Numbered from the stretch's first letter, positions 1-12,945 are shown. The stretch: DNA of 36,731 bases from an uncultured Alphaproteobacteria bacterium (GCA_938048755.1 CALIUG010000167.1:1-36731), one strand, 5' to 3'. Numbers and translations are program-made. The notes: generated by a model not told the origin, from the letters alone.

Positions 1-53
1 AGAAGGCCAAATTTGCCTACCACGGCCCGGCGGATCGGGCCACACTTCGCCCC

Positions 54-1445
54 ATGGAAACACCCTCTGCCGCCTTTCTCGAAGCCCTTGCCGCAACCGT
101 GGACGCGGGTGCCTTGCGTCACGGCAATGTCATCGAAACCCTCGATCCCGGCTTCGACAAGGCCAACCTCGACGCCGATGTTGTGGTGTTTCCGAAACGT
201 ACGGATCAGGTCGCGGCCATTGTCCGCCTTTGCTCAGCCCATGGCGTTGCTCTGGTGCCCCAGGGCGGCCGCACGGGGCTCGCCGGAGCCGCGCAATCGC
301 AGGTCGGGCAGGTGGTCATCGACATGACCCGGATGAACCGGATTCTCGATCTTGATGTCCAGGGCGGCACCGCGCTGGTGGAGGCCGGTGTCGTACTCTC
401 GGCGGTTCAGGCTGCTGCCGGCGAACATGGTCTCTCCACCGGGATCGATCTTGCAGCCCGCGACAGCGCCACGATTGGCGGCATGATTTCGACCAATGCC
501 GGAGGCATCGAGGCCTTTCGCTATGGCACCATGCGCCATCGTGTTCTGGGCCTGGAGGTCGTGCTGGCCGACGGCACGGTGCTTTCGGATCTCAAGCGGG
601 TCGTGAAGGCCAATGAGGGATATGACCTCAAGCAGCTCCTGATCGGTGCCGAAGGTACGCTTGGGATCGTGACATCTGCCGTTCTGGACCTGGTGCCCGA
701 AGACCGTGATGCCGTCACCGCACTGGTTTCCTGCTCCAGCTCGGACGACGCACTCAAGATCTTCAGGCGCCTTCATGGCACGTCCAGGGGAACCCTGCTT
801 GCCTGCGAGATCATGTGGCCGACCCATGCACGCCTGACCGCCAAGGCTCTGAAACTGGAGAGCGTGCTGGGCTTTGCCCCTGAGGACGCTCTCTTTCTGC
901 TGGTCGAGTTTGCTGCGTCCGATGCCGAAACCGGCCAACTTGTTCTGGAGGAACTGCTGGCTGATGTCCTGGAGGCCGAAGAGGCGAGCGATGCCGTGAT
1001 TGCCAAGAGTGGCGAGGAACGCCGCCGCATCTGGCAGATCCGCGAAGACAGTTTTGAAGCTGACAAGGATCTCCCTCATGGCTTCTGGTACGATATCTCG
1101 GTGCCCCATGCGCACATGCAGACCTACACCGATGATCTCTTCACCAGGATGGCCGCCATCGATCCTGCGCTGGTCGTTCTGATGTTTGGTCATCTGGGTG
1201 ACGGCAACCTGCATCTCACCGTGACCCGGGGGACGCCCATGCCCGAGCTGCACGATGCCGTCGATCACGCCATGTTTGACGGCCTGCAGGCCCTTGGTGG
1301 CTCCTTCAGTGCGGAGCACGGCATCGGTCTGGAAAAACGTGGGCATCTGGCCAGGCTGGGCCAGCCTGAACTGCTGGAGACCATGCGGGCGGTCAAACGG
1401 GCTCTGGATCCAAATGGGATCATGAATCCCGGCAAGGTTCTGTGA
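54..1445 (+). CDS. FAD-binding oxidase, GlcD / D-2-hydroxyacid dehydrogenase family
   Basis: The 463-residue product is a flavoprotein of the vanillyl-alcohol-oxidase fold, which oxidises D-2-hydroxyacids such as D-lactate, glycolate or D-2-hydroxyglutarate. The PCMH-type FAD domain covers about residues 40-215, with the Gly-rich VPQGGRTGLAGAA segment near 70 and ISTNAGG near 145. The C-terminal FAD-oxidase domain carries FGHLGDGNLHL near 378-388 and SAEHGIGLEKR at 419-429, both typical of the family, and it ends with the usual NPGKVL. Length is normal. No Shine-Dalgarno is visible before ATG 54, and the frame stays open to the window edge, so the start is probable rather than certain. It converges on the next gene with a 4-bp gap. 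The substrate cannot be told from sequence. Confidence 0.9.
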   Translation: METPSAAFLEALAATVDAGALRHGNVIETLDPGFDKANLDADVVVFPKRTDQVAAIVRLCSAHGVALVPQGGRTGLAGAAQSQVGQVVIDMTRMNRILDLDVQGGTALVEAGVVLSAVQAAAGEHGLSTGIDLAARDSATIGGMISTNAGGIEAFRYGTMRHRVLGLEVVLADGTVLSDLKRVVKANEGYDLKQLLIGAEGTLGIVTSAVLDLVPEDRDAVTALVSCSSSDDALKIFRRLHGTSRGTLLACEIMWPTHARLTAKALKLESVLGFAPEDALFLLVEFAASDAETGQLVLEELLADVLEAEEASDAVIAKSGEERRRIWQIREDSFEADKDLPHGFWYDISVPHAHMQTYTDDLFTRMAAIDPALVVLMFGHLGDGNLHLTVTRGTPMPELHDAVDHAMFDGLQALGGSFSAEHGIGLEKRGHLARLGQPELLETMRAVKRALDPNGIMNPGKVL

Positions 1446-1449
1446 CCTT

Positions 1450-2847
1450 CTACTGACCGGTCTGCAGGCGTTCCATGAGCTGGGCCACAGTGGGCACGAA
1501 GCCGTCGGCGTACCAGGGATCGCTGGCGAATCGGTAGGCGTTGTGGCCGGCAAACATCAGCTGGGTTTCGATATCATCGCTGTGGCTGATGCTCTGCAGG
1601 GTCTTCTGAATGCAGAAGCTGCGGGGGTCCGGTTTTTTGCCCGTCGTGCCGCCTTCATCGCATTTCCAGTTCGAGAAACGGCACTGGCTGAGGCAGCCCA
1701 TGCATCCGACCTGGTGGCTGCGAATCTGGTGTGACTTTTCAGGGGTCACAAAGACCAGTGTCGAATCCGGCGTTTTCAAGGGCTCGGTAAACCCTGCCGC
1801 CAGCCAGTCGCGCACATGGACTTCGTCATGTTCGGTGAGCCAGACGCCACGGCCGCGCGGGCCGAACTTGAACTCGACGACATGGTCGCCGACTTCTTCG
1901 GTTGCGTAAGCTACCTGGCGTTCGTTGCGACCCTTCAGTTCCATCAGGAAGCTGTTTTCGACCGCAGAGGAATAGAACCCGGTCGGGCTGAAACGGTTAA
2001 GGTAGATCTCGCCCTCGCGCAGGGTCGGGAGCCGGCGCTTCCAGGTGTCTGAAATCGGGCTCTCCTGGGTCAGCAGTGGGCGTGTGCCGAACTGGAAGCA
2101 GATTGGTCCGATCTCGGGATTGTCGAGCCAGTCTTCCCATTCGTCGATGCGCCAGACACCGCCTGCCATGACAATCGGGGTTTCTTCGAGGCCACAGGCA
2201 ATCATCACCTTGCGCAGTGCCGCAACCCGGGGATACGGGTCTTCGGGCACCTGGGGGTCCTCGACATTGGAGAGGCCGTTATGGCCACCGGCGCGCCAGG
2301 GGTCTTCATAGACCACGCCGCCCAGCCATTCGGGGAAGCGGTGATAGGCCCGCTTCCAGAGAATCTGGAAGGCCCGGGCCGAACTGATGATGGGGTAGTA
2401 ATAGACGCCGTATTCGGCGCAGATCTGGGCCATCTTGTAGGGCATGCCCGCGCCGCAGGTCACGCCGTTGACCACACCCTTGGCGCCTTCGAGCACGCCA
2501 TGGAGGATGCGCTCGCAACCGCCCATTTCCCACAGCACGTTCATGTGGATCGCGCCATTGCCGCCCGAAAGCTCATGGGCGACCTGTGCCTGGTGGATGC
2601 CACCCTTGATGCCATAGGCAACAAGTTCTTCGTGCCGGTCACGGCGGCTCTTGCCGTGATAGATCTGCTCGACCATTTTGCCGTCTTCACCCGTGAAGTC
2701 GGCATTGACGCCCGAGAAGGTCCCAACGCCGCCACAGGCGGCCCAAGCACCGGAACTTTCGCCGTTGGAAACGGCAATACCCTTGCCACCTTCCACCAGC
2801 GGAAGCGCTTCACGTCCGGAAATTCGAATAGCGTTAAGCGATTTCAC
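1450..2847 (-). CDS. Nitronate monooxygenase-like flavin oxidoreductase with C-terminal Cys cluster
   Basis: The first 330 or so residues resemble the FMN-dependent nitronate monooxygenase / 2-nitropropane dioxygenase TIM barrel. Visible landmarks are VNGVTCGAGMP near 126-136, the GGHNG signature with the likely catalytic His189, the phosphate-binding PIVMAGGVWR, and FGTRPLLTQESPIS. The 465-residue protein is about 100 longer than typical members. The extra C-terminus holds Cys382, 385, 389, 396 and 412 in a C-x2-C-x3-C-x6-C-x15-C array, which suggests a metal or Fe-S site. The start codon read here is GTG at 2847. It lies downstream of pnp on the same strand, 92 bp away, beyond a strong hairpin, so it may not be in the same transcript. 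Substrate unknown; enoyl reductase or other flavin chemistry is possible. Confidence 0.8.
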   Translation of the reverse strand: MKSLNAIRISGREALPLVEGGKGIAVSNGESSGAWAACGGVGTFSGVNADFTGEDGKMVEQIYHGKSRRDRHEELVAYGIKGGIHQAQVAHELSGGNGAIHMNVLWEMGGCERILHGVLEGAKGVVNGVTCGAGMPYKMAQICAEYGVYYYPIISSARAFQILWKRAYHRFPEWLGGVVYEDPWRAGGHNGLSNVEDPQVPEDPYPRVAALRKVMIACGLEETPIVMAGGVWRIDEWEDWLDNPEIGPICFQFGTRPLLTQESPISDTWKRRLPTLREGEIYLNRFSPTGFYSSAVENSFLMELKGRNERQVAYATEEVGDHVVEFKFGPRGRGVWLTEHDEVHVRDWLAAGFTEPLKTPDSTLVFVTPEKSHQIRSHQVGCMGCLSQCRFSNWKCDEGGTTGKKPDPRSFCIQKTLQSISHSDDIETQLMFAGHNAYRFASDPWYADGFVPTVAQLMERLQTGQ

Positions 2848-2885
2848 ACCCTGTCCCGTCCTGTTTCCCAGTCATCTTAACGACA

Positions 2886-2919
2886 ACGGCCGGACGGTAA
2901 AAGCGTACCGCCCGGCCGT
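2886..2919 (-). terminator. Hairpin downstream of pnp
   Basis: ACGGCCGG and CCGGCCGT flank a second inner pair CGGTA/TACCG around a 6-base loop, with one mismatch between the two stem segments. It lies 20 bp after the pnp stop. No T-run follows on the minus strand, so it may be an RNA 3'-end stabiliser or a Rho-assisted stop rather than a classical intrinsic terminator. Confidence 0.5.
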
Positions 2920-2939
2920 GCCGATTCAACACCGATCAA

Positions 2940-5168
<2,229 letters not shown>

Positions 5169-5369
5169 TGAGTCTTTCTCTTCCTCTTCCTACGGATCAA
5201 ACGGCAATTCGTTCATGTCAGACGCGGTCCTGGCCCCCGTATGCGGCCTGGTTGTCTGTGAAAGTGATGTTCCTGTGAACGTCGATTTCATGACGCCCCC
5301 CATGGGCGCCACACGGATTTGCCGTGTCGGCTCGGATTCCATCCAGCTTCATGTTGTCGAATCACGAAC

Positions 5370-5391
5370 GGGGACGCGATTGCGCGTCCCC
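5370..5391 (-). terminator. Hairpin between rpsO and pnp
   Basis: GGGGACGCG and CGCGTCCCC form a perfect 9-bp stem with a 4-base loop, starting 12 bp after the rpsO stop codon. Only a weak T-poor sequence follows on the minus strand. It may partly terminate or protect the rpsO message, or serve as an RNase III type processing site as in other rpsO-pnp junctions. The rest of the 5169-5403 gap holds one more small hairpin, ACACGG/CCGTGT near 5310-5330, and the pnp ribosome-binding site. Confidence 0.5.
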
Positions 5392-5403
5392 GCCGTGGCC
5401 CGA

Positions 5404-5673
5404 TCAACGCCGGATGCCGAGTGTCTTGATGAGCGTCTGATAACGCTCTTCGTTCACACCCCGCAGATAATCAAGCAGGGAGCGGCGGCGGCTGACCAAC
5501 ATCAGCAGGCCGCGGCGGGAATGCTTGTCCTTGCGGTGTGTCTTGAAATGTTCGGTAAGGTTGGTGATGCGTTCCGTCAGGATCGCGACCTGGACCTCAG
5601 GCGAACCGGTGTCGTCTGTACCACGACCGAATTCCTTGATGAGTTCGGTCTTGCGTTCAGCCGTTATCGACAT
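5404..5673 (-). CDS. rpsO: 30S ribosomal protein S15
   Basis: The 89-residue product has the exact family length and hallmarks: the N-terminal [17 protein letters not shown], the [14 protein letters not shown] helix, the [12 protein letters not shown] loop that contacts 16S rRNA, and the C-terminal [11 protein letters not shown]15 is a primary binder of the central domain of 16S rRNA in the small subunit. Its first codons overlap the end of truB by 17 bases, so translation of the two is probably coupled. Confidence 0.98.
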   Translation of the reverse strand: MSITAERKTELIKEFGRGTDDTGSPEVQVAILTERITNLTEHFKTHRKDKHSRRGLLMLVSRRRSLLDYLRGVNEERYQTLIKTLGIRR

Positions 5674-6586
5674 CGTGGCCTCTCTTTTCGTTCAGGTTGA
5701 AAACACGCAACGGTTTCAGGATGCCTTCGTGGACCTCGCCAAGTGCGACAAGGCCAACATCGTCATGGACCTGAACGGTACCGTTGCAACTTTCGGGAGC
5801 TTTGACCGGCTGTCCCTGCCGGAGCAGGTTGGCCATGGCCTCCGTAATGGCGAGCGCCGGGATGTCGTCCAGCGCCGTCTCCACGGGCAAAAGCGCCTCG
5901 AAAGGCGGCGGTTCATTACCATATTGATCGAGTTTATCCACTGAAATCGCCATGGCCTCGGTAAAGGGGCCCACGCGCGTGCGCCGCAGGGCCGGCACGT
6001 GACCCAGGGTTCCCAGGTGTGCGGCGATGTCCCGGCCCAGAGCACGTACATAGGTCCCTTTGCCGCACAGAACCTCGAAACTGGCATGATCGTCATCGGG
6101 CATATCGGTCAGTTTCAGATACGCGATGTCGACTTGGCGGGGCTTCATTTCCGGCATTTCCCCGCGCCTGGCGAGATCATAGGCACGTTCGCCATCAATC
6201 TTCAGGGCCGAAAAGATGGGCGGAATCTGGGTGATCGTGCCGGTAAAGACGGGAATCGCTGCTTCGATCGCCGCTCGAGTCGGGCGCACATCGCTCTCAG
6301 CAGTGACCTCGCCTTCTGCGTCGTGGGTGGTGGTCGCCACGCCCCAGCGGATCGTGAAGGTGTAGACCTTGGAGCCGTCCTGACACCAGGGAATGGTCTT
6401 GGTTGCTTCGCCCAGTGCGATCGGCAGCAGGCCGGTTGCCTCGGGATCCAGAGTTCCGCCATGGCCCAGCTTGGCGGCCTGGGTGGCACGGCGCACACGG
6501 CCGATCACCTGGGTCGAGGTCATGCCGGTGGGTTTGTCGACAATGATCCAGCCGTCGACCTTTTGCCCCTTGCGCCTACGCGCCAT
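5657..6586 (-). CDS. truB: tRNA pseudouridine(55) synthase
   Basis: TruB makes pseudouridine 55 in the T-loop of tRNAs. The 309-residue protein carries the catalytic motif [15 protein letters not shown] with the nucleophile Asp47, the [11 protein letters not shown] segment near 18-28 and [15 protein letters not shown] further on. The N-terminus [13 protein letters not shown] gives a normal length. It sits 35 bp after rbfA and overlaps rpsO by 17 bp inside the translation operon. The long C-terminal part after about residue 210 is the usual variable TruB C-terminal domain. Confidence 0.97.
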   Translation of the reverse strand: MARRRKGQKVDGWIIVDKPTGMTSTQVIGRVRRATQAAKLGHGGTLDPEATGLLPIALGEATKTIPWCQDGSKVYTFTIRWGVATTTHDAEGEVTAESDVRPTRAAIEAAIPVFTGTITQIPPIFSALKIDGERAYDLARRGEMPEMKPRQVDIAYLKLTDMPDDDHASFEVLCGKGTYVRALGRDIAAHLGTLGHVPALRRTRVGPFTEAMAISVDKLDQYGNEPPPFEALLPVETALDDIPALAITEAMANLLRQGQPVKAPESCNGTVQVHDDVGLVALGEVHEGILKPLRVFNLNEKRGHDVDNG

Positions 6587-6621
6587 GGCGCGGCCAGGTC
6601 CAACAGGAACCGCAGCGATGA

Positions 6622-6999
6622 TCAGACGTCATCGGTGCCTTTGAGCAATGCGTCGATGCGCTGGGCATGATCGAAGCCCATATCGGCCTTGAACCTGAGT
6701 TCGGGAACCAGACGCAGCCGGATACGCCGCCCGACTTCTCCGCGCAGGAACGGGGCGGCACGTTTCAGGCCGACCAGAACCTCATCGATGTCCTCGCCGC
6801 CCAGCGGCATCACGAAACAGGTGGCGTGCCGCAGGTCCGGACTCATGCGCACTTCCGAAATCGTGATGGTGCGGCCTGATAACGCCTTGTCATGGACTTC
6901 ACCACGGGTGAAGAGTTCCGACAGGACATGACGGACTTCCTCACCGACGCGAAGCTGACGCTGGCCGGGAATGGCATTGTTGTTCTTTCTCTTGGGCAT
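6622..6999 (-). CDS. rbfA: 30S ribosome-binding factor A
   Basis: RbfA is a small KH-fold factor that binds immature 30S subunits and helps form the 5' end of 16S rRNA; it matters most in the cold. The 125-residue product shows the N-terminal QRQLRVGEEVRHVLSELF, the ISEVRMSPDLRHATCFV strand-helix and the C-terminal LRLVPELRFKAD with a late Asp-rich stretch. Length is normal. No clear Shine-Dalgarno lies before ATG 6999: the 5' side is occupied by a 252-bp palindromic repeat that ends only 22 bases upstream. In the operon it follows infB. Confidence 0.96.
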   Translation of the reverse strand: MPKRKNNNAIPGQRQLRVGEEVRHVLSELFTRGEVHDKALSGRTITISEVRMSPDLRHATCFVMPLGGEDIDEVLVGLKRAAPFLRGEVGRRIRLRLVPELRFKADMGFDHAQRIDALLKGTDDV

Positions 7000-7021
7000 G
7001 GGTCGCTTCGCTTTTATCTAG

Positions 7022-7273
7022 CCTCAGTCGCCGGCACTCGCTCCGCTCGTTTGGCTTCCGCCGCATGCGCGGCGCCGGTGCGGTCGCACCGGTCGGCGGC
7101 CGCTTCGCTCTCGCCGCCGAATGCCTGTTCACCAGCAGTGCAAGGGGCGTCCCACAAACAGCTCAGGTGGCGCGTCCATGGGGAGGCCCGCTTGGGCCGA
7201 CGGGGAGCAACTGCGACCCCGCGTCGCCAGGCGCGAAAGCCAAGCATGCGGAGCATGCGCCCGGCGCTTGAGG
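7022..7273 (-). repeat. 252-bp palindromic repeat, copy A, in the infB-rbfA gap
   Basis: This non-coding block nearly fills the 288-bp space between infB and rbfA. It is the same length as the copy at 18927-19178 and aligns with it end to end, in opposite orientation within the window. It begins CCTCAGTCGCCGG and ends CCGGCGCTTGAGG. The arms (7022-7057 and 7237-7273) share the repeat's outer and inner ends, but their centres differ: one contains GCATGC-TCC-GCATGC (read on the minus strand), the other ACTCGC-TCC-GCTCGT. The core at 7074-7222 can form several hairpins, including CCGGTGCG/CGCACCGG and TCGGCGGC/GCCGCCGA. No transposase is linked to it. Confidence 0.85.
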
Positions 7274-7287
7274 GAACATCAAACGAT

Positions 7288-9915
<2,628 letters not shown>

Positions 9916-9917
9916 GG

Positions 9918-10520
9918 CTACCGTCCTTCCTTCCAGACACCGGTCAGGCCACGAAATCCGGCCAACCGGGAACATTCACGCTTAATTCCATCCGCAAGCC
10001 CACCGGGCGTTACGGCAACATGCACCGCCGATTCGCGCCCGAAGGGCAAACCGAGTTCGGCGCCATCAAGGACACGGATCACCTGTTCATGATCCGCACC
10101 GGCAAGCTTCTGCAGCCCGTCCATAGAACCATCGCAGGCGTGCAGCAACACCGTGTCGCCACGCGAGAGCGCCGCGCGGCACTTTTCGAAGCCCGTCACG
10201 GCCTCACCGGCGCGACGCGCCAGGGCGAGCAAATCACATGCCCGCGTGACCAGCAGCCGCTCGATCAGCTGATCGAGATCGGCATCGGCGAGCGCGCGCG
10301 TCTTGAAGCCACGCGAGAAAAGGCCCTTGGAAACCGCATACTGCACCGCATCGCGATGGGCCGTCACCCAGACTCCCCGGCCCGGCAGACGTTCTGCCAG
10401 GTCAGGCACAACCATGCCGTCGGGTGCCAGTGCAAAGCGCACCAACGCATCCTTGCCGAGCGAAACGCCAGACGCGACACAGCGCCGTTCGGCATCTGTC
10501 TCGCTAGTCTGCGTCGTCAT
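9918..10520 (-). CDS. ylxR: YlxR (DUF448) RNA-binding protein fused to an L7Ae-like domain
   Basis: The first 90 residues are the YlxR fold, with RRCVASGVSLGKDALVRFAL and the GRGVWVTAHRD segment. Residues from about 100 to 190 resemble the small L7Ae/L30e RNA-binding fold (LLALARRAGEAVTGFEKC, then GDTVLLHACDGS). This two-domain form of about 200 residues is common in alphaproteobacteria, while YlxR alone is near 90 residues elsewhere. It sits between nusA and infB, 11 bp after nusA and 2 bp before the infB start, the standard place for this family. The role in translation or RNA processing is not well defined. The fusion is inferred from sequence pattern, not a search. Confidence 0.88.
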   Translation of the reverse strand: MTTQTSETDAERRCVASGVSLGKDALVRFALAPDGMVVPDLAERLPGRGVWVTAHRDAVQYAVSKGLFSRGFKTRALADADLDQLIERLLVTRACDLLALARRAGEAVTGFEKCRAALSRGDTVLLHACDGSMDGLQKLAGADHEQVIRVLDGAELGLPFGRESAVHVAVTPGGLADGIKRECSRLAGFRGLTGVWKEGR

Positions 10521-10531
10521 GGCGGTTGCGT

Positions 10532-12109
10532 TCAGGATGCCGTTTCCTCCTCGGCCTCGGTCTCTTCAGCAGCTTCCTCGGCTGGCGCTTCCTCGTCATC
10601 GAACCAATGGGCGCGTGCGGCCATGATGATGGTGTTGGCTTCGTCCATGTTGAGATAGCTGTCGGGCAGGTAATCCTTCAGCAGTTCGTCGCTGGCCAGA
10701 TCGCCCAGGTCATCCAGCGTCTTGATGCCCTTTTCGCCCAACTGCACGATCATTGACGGCGACAGGCCCTCGATCTCGGCAATGGCGTCATCAACACCCA
10801 GCTCGCGACGGCGTGCGTCCATCTGCTGATCGCGCTCCTCGACAAAGGAAAGCGCCCGGTTCTGCAGTTCCTGGGCAATCGCTTCGTCCAGACCATCGAT
10901 CCCCGCCAGTTCGCCAACGGGGACATAAGCCACTTCGTCAGCCTCGCTGAAGCCCTCGGTCACCAGCAGGCGTGCCAGCACGTCATCAACATCCAGCGCT
11001 TCCATGAGATGTTCGGAGCGGATGCGCATCTCCTCGATCCGGCGTTCGCTTTCGTCGGTCTCGGTCATGATGTCGATGTCCCAGCCGACCAGCTGGGAGG
11101 CCAGGCGCACGTTCTGGCCACGGCGTCCGATTGCCAGCGAAAGCTGATCGTCGGGCACCACGACTTCCATGCGACGGTCATCCTCGTCCATGACCACCTT
11201 GGTCACTTCGGCAGGCTGGAGGCCGTTCACAACAAAGGTCGCGGTATCGGGCGACCAGGGAATAATATCGATCTTCTCGCCACCCAGCTCGCTCACCACG
11301 GCCTGGACACGGCTGCCGCGCATGCCCACGCAGGCGCCGACCGGGTCGATCGCGCTGTCGTTGGACAGCACGGCGATCTTGGCGCGGCTTCCGGGATCAC
11401 GGGCAACAGCCTTGATCTCGATGATGCCGTCATAGATTTCAGGGACTTCCTGGGCAAACAGCTTGGCCATGAACTGGGGATGGGTGCGGCTGATGAAAAT
11501 CTGCGGGCCACGGGGTTCCGGCCGCACGTCATAGATATAGGCGCGCACGCGGTCGCCGCGGCGCAGAATCTCGCGCGGAAGGCAATCGTCACGGCGCAAC
11601 ATGGCTTCGGCCTTGCCCAGGTCAATGACCCAGTTGCCGTGCTCGGGACGTTTGACCAGACCGTTGATGATCTCGCCGATGCGATCCTTGTATTCGCCGA
11701 ACTGACGCTCGCGTTCTGCCTCGCGCACCTTCTGCACGATAACCTGCTTGGCGGTCTGGGCGGCAATACGGCCGAATTCGATCGGGGGCAGGGTCTCGGC
11801 GATGAAGTCACCAATCTGGGCAACTTCATTCTGCTGCCTGGCTTCCTCCAGGGTCACCTGGGCACCGGGATCCTCGACTTCCTCGACGACCTCGATGAAG
11901 CGCTGCAGCAGCACGGCACCGGTCTGACGGTCGATCTCGGCACGGATGTCGAGCTCATGGCCGTACTTGCGTTTGCCGGCATGCTGGATTGCCTGTTCCA
12001 TGGCCTCGACCACGGTTTCGCGTTCGATGCCCTTCTCGCGCGCAACAGCATCAGCAACCTGGATCAACTCCTGGTATGCAACCGTTGCTACGGATTCCGT
12101 GGCTGCCAT
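10532..12109 (-). CDS. nusA: Transcription termination/antitermination factor NusA
   Basis: NusA binds RNA polymerase and nascent RNA to modulate pausing, intrinsic termination and rRNA antitermination. The 525-residue protein has the N-terminal RNAP-binding region (EKGIERETVVEAMEQAI), an S1 domain near 135-200, two KH domains in about 200-345 (GACVGMRGSRVQAVV and AIGRRGQNVRLAS), and C-terminal helix-hairpin-helix acidic repeats with DDVLARLLVTEGF. It ends in a Glu/Ala-rich tail. It starts 3 bp after the rimP stop and is followed by ylxR. A terminator-like hairpin in the operon leader may let NusA influence its own synthesis. Confidence 0.97.
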   Translation of the reverse strand: MAATESVATVAYQELIQVADAVAREKGIERETVVEAMEQAIQHAGKRKYGHELDIRAEIDRQTGAVLLQRFIEVVEEVEDPGAQVTLEEARQQNEVAQIGDFIAETLPPIEFGRIAAQTAKQVIVQKVREAERERQFGEYKDRIGEIINGLVKRPEHGNWVIDLGKAEAMLRRDDCLPREILRRGDRVRAYIYDVRPEPRGPQIFISRTHPQFMAKLFAQEVPEIYDGIIEIKAVARDPGSRAKIAVLSNDSAIDPVGACVGMRGSRVQAVVSELGGEKIDIIPWSPDTATFVVNGLQPAEVTKVVMDEDDRRMEVVVPDDQLSLAIGRRGQNVRLASQLVGWDIDIMTETDESERRIEEMRIRSEHLMEALDVDDVLARLLVTEGFSEADEVAYVPVGELAGIDGLDEAIAQELQNRALSFVEERDQQMDARRRELGVDDAIAEIEGLSPSMIVQLGEKGIKTLDDLGDLASDELLKDYLPDSYLNMDEANTIIMAARAHWFDDEEAPAEEAAEETEAEEETAS

Positions 12110-12112
12110 TTC

Positions 12113-12625
12113 CTACTCCACTTCCTCATCTCGACCGCCCTTGGGCGGCGTCATCGCCTTCACCAATTCATCGGTCAGGACCAGTTTGGCCTCAACGATG
12201 CATGCAAAGGGCAGATCGATCGTGCGATCACCCTTCAGTTCAAACCGTACCTTCCCGTCCACCAGTCCCAGCAGCTTGCCGCGAAAGCGGCGCTGCCCTT
12301 CCTGGGCCGGGTCGACCGATGCAACGGCTTCAAAGCCGGCATAGCGGTCAAAATCCTCTGGCCGCACCAGCGGCCGGTCGATGCCTGTGGAACTGACCTC
12401 CAGGTGAAACTTGCCCGGGATCGGATCCTCGACATCCAGCACAGCCGAAATGGCCCTGCTTATTCTTGCGCACTCGTCGACCACGACCGGCGAGCCGTCT
12501 TCACGTTCGGCCATCACCTGCAGCGTCCGACTGGGTGCAGCGAACAACTTCACGCGCACCACCCGGAAGCCCATGGCTTCGATGGTCGGATTGATCAGAC
12601 CTTCGATCTCGCCGGCAAGGCTCAT
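12113..12625 (-). CDS. rimP: Ribosome maturation factor RimP
   Basis: RimP assists 30S assembly. The product has the two-domain layout: an N-terminal alpha/beta domain (IEAMGFRVVRVKLFA, then CARISRAISAVLDVEDPIPGKFHLEVSSTGIDRPL in the middle) and a C-terminal SH3-like domain (FRGKLLGLVDGKVRFEL). It is the first gene of the operon. ATG 12625, giving 170 residues, was chosen over the TTG at 12637, because GGATGAAAAG lies ahead of the ATG at useful spacing while the TTG directly abuts its only purine stretch. The long leader and promoter upstream are listed separately. Confidence 0.95.
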   Translation of the reverse strand: MSLAGEIEGLINPTIEAMGFRVVRVKLFAAPSRTLQVMAEREDGSPVVVDECARISRAISAVLDVEDPIPGKFHLEVSSTGIDRPLVRPEDFDRYAGFEAVASVDPAQEGQRRFRGKLLGLVDGKVRFELKGDRTIDLPFACIVEAKLVLTDELVKAMTPPKGGRDEEVE

Positions 12626-12731
12626 CTTTTCATCCAACCCTGTGCGCCAAGCCGGGGTCCGGATCGTCGGGCATAGACCTCACGCACAGCCAAAAGACCG
12701 AATCAGATTCAGCAAACCAACGGCCTAAACG

Positions 12732-12753
12732 AAAAAGTGGGCCGATGGCCCAC
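12732..12753 (-). terminator. Terminator-like hairpin in the rimP-nusA leader (possible attenuator)
   Basis: On the minus strand GTGGGCC-ATC-GGCCCAC is a perfect 7-bp GC-rich stem with a 3-base loop, followed at once by TTTTT. It lies about 35-56 nt after the predicted start of transcription and about 107 nt before the rimP ATG, with no gene between. That is the form of an intrinsic terminator placed inside a leader. On the plus strand no T-run follows, so it should not act on the cold-shock gene. Confidence 0.7.
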
Positions 12754-12793
12754 CCTGTTACCTGCCTGGAAGGCCATGCTTCAAGGCGGCGCG

Positions 12794-12821
12794 ATCATAG
12801 TCATGACGCGCCCAAGAGCAA
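12794..12821 (-). promoter_or_regulatory. Sigma-70-type promoter of the rimP-pnp operon
   Basis: Reading the minus strand, TTGCTC (12821-12816) is followed after 16 bp by TATGAT (12799-12794). Transcription would start near 12787, giving a leader of about 160 nt before rimP. The gap 12638-12945 holds this promoter, the leader hairpin and the short upstream region of the divergent gene; no tRNA gene, such as the metY found here in enterobacteria, can be seen. Confidence 0.6.
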
Positions 12822-12945
12822 GTGTTTTCGGGATTTTCGGCCCGGTATCCGGCAATGGTGCAATCACGGGCGCAGTTGGAAAAACGGGGCTGCCGATTCG
12901 CATCTCCCTTGACTTCCTCTCCGCCTGCCCTGAAACGTCACCGCC

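Noticed and set aside
234-1553. A 439-codon minus-strand frame opposite the FAD oxidase
   Set aside because: It is antisense to a gene with clear family motifs and resembles no protein family.
7022-7273. A CRISPR array or tandem repeat
   Set aside because: The repeats are dispersed, inverted and about 250 bp long, with no regular spacers or cas genes.
12113-12637. TTG 12637 as the rimP start
   Set aside because: Its only purine-rich stretch abuts the codon, while ATG 12625 has a usable site at normal spacing.
11009-12676. A 555-codon open frame on the plus strand opposite nusA and rimP
   Set aside because: It is the antisense of two well-supported genes; long antisense frames are expected in GC-rich DNA, and the translation shows no domain.
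12638-12945. A tRNA gene upstream of rimP, as in enterobacteria
   Set aside because: No cloverleaf or T-loop sequence could be drawn; the gap holds a promoter and one hairpin.
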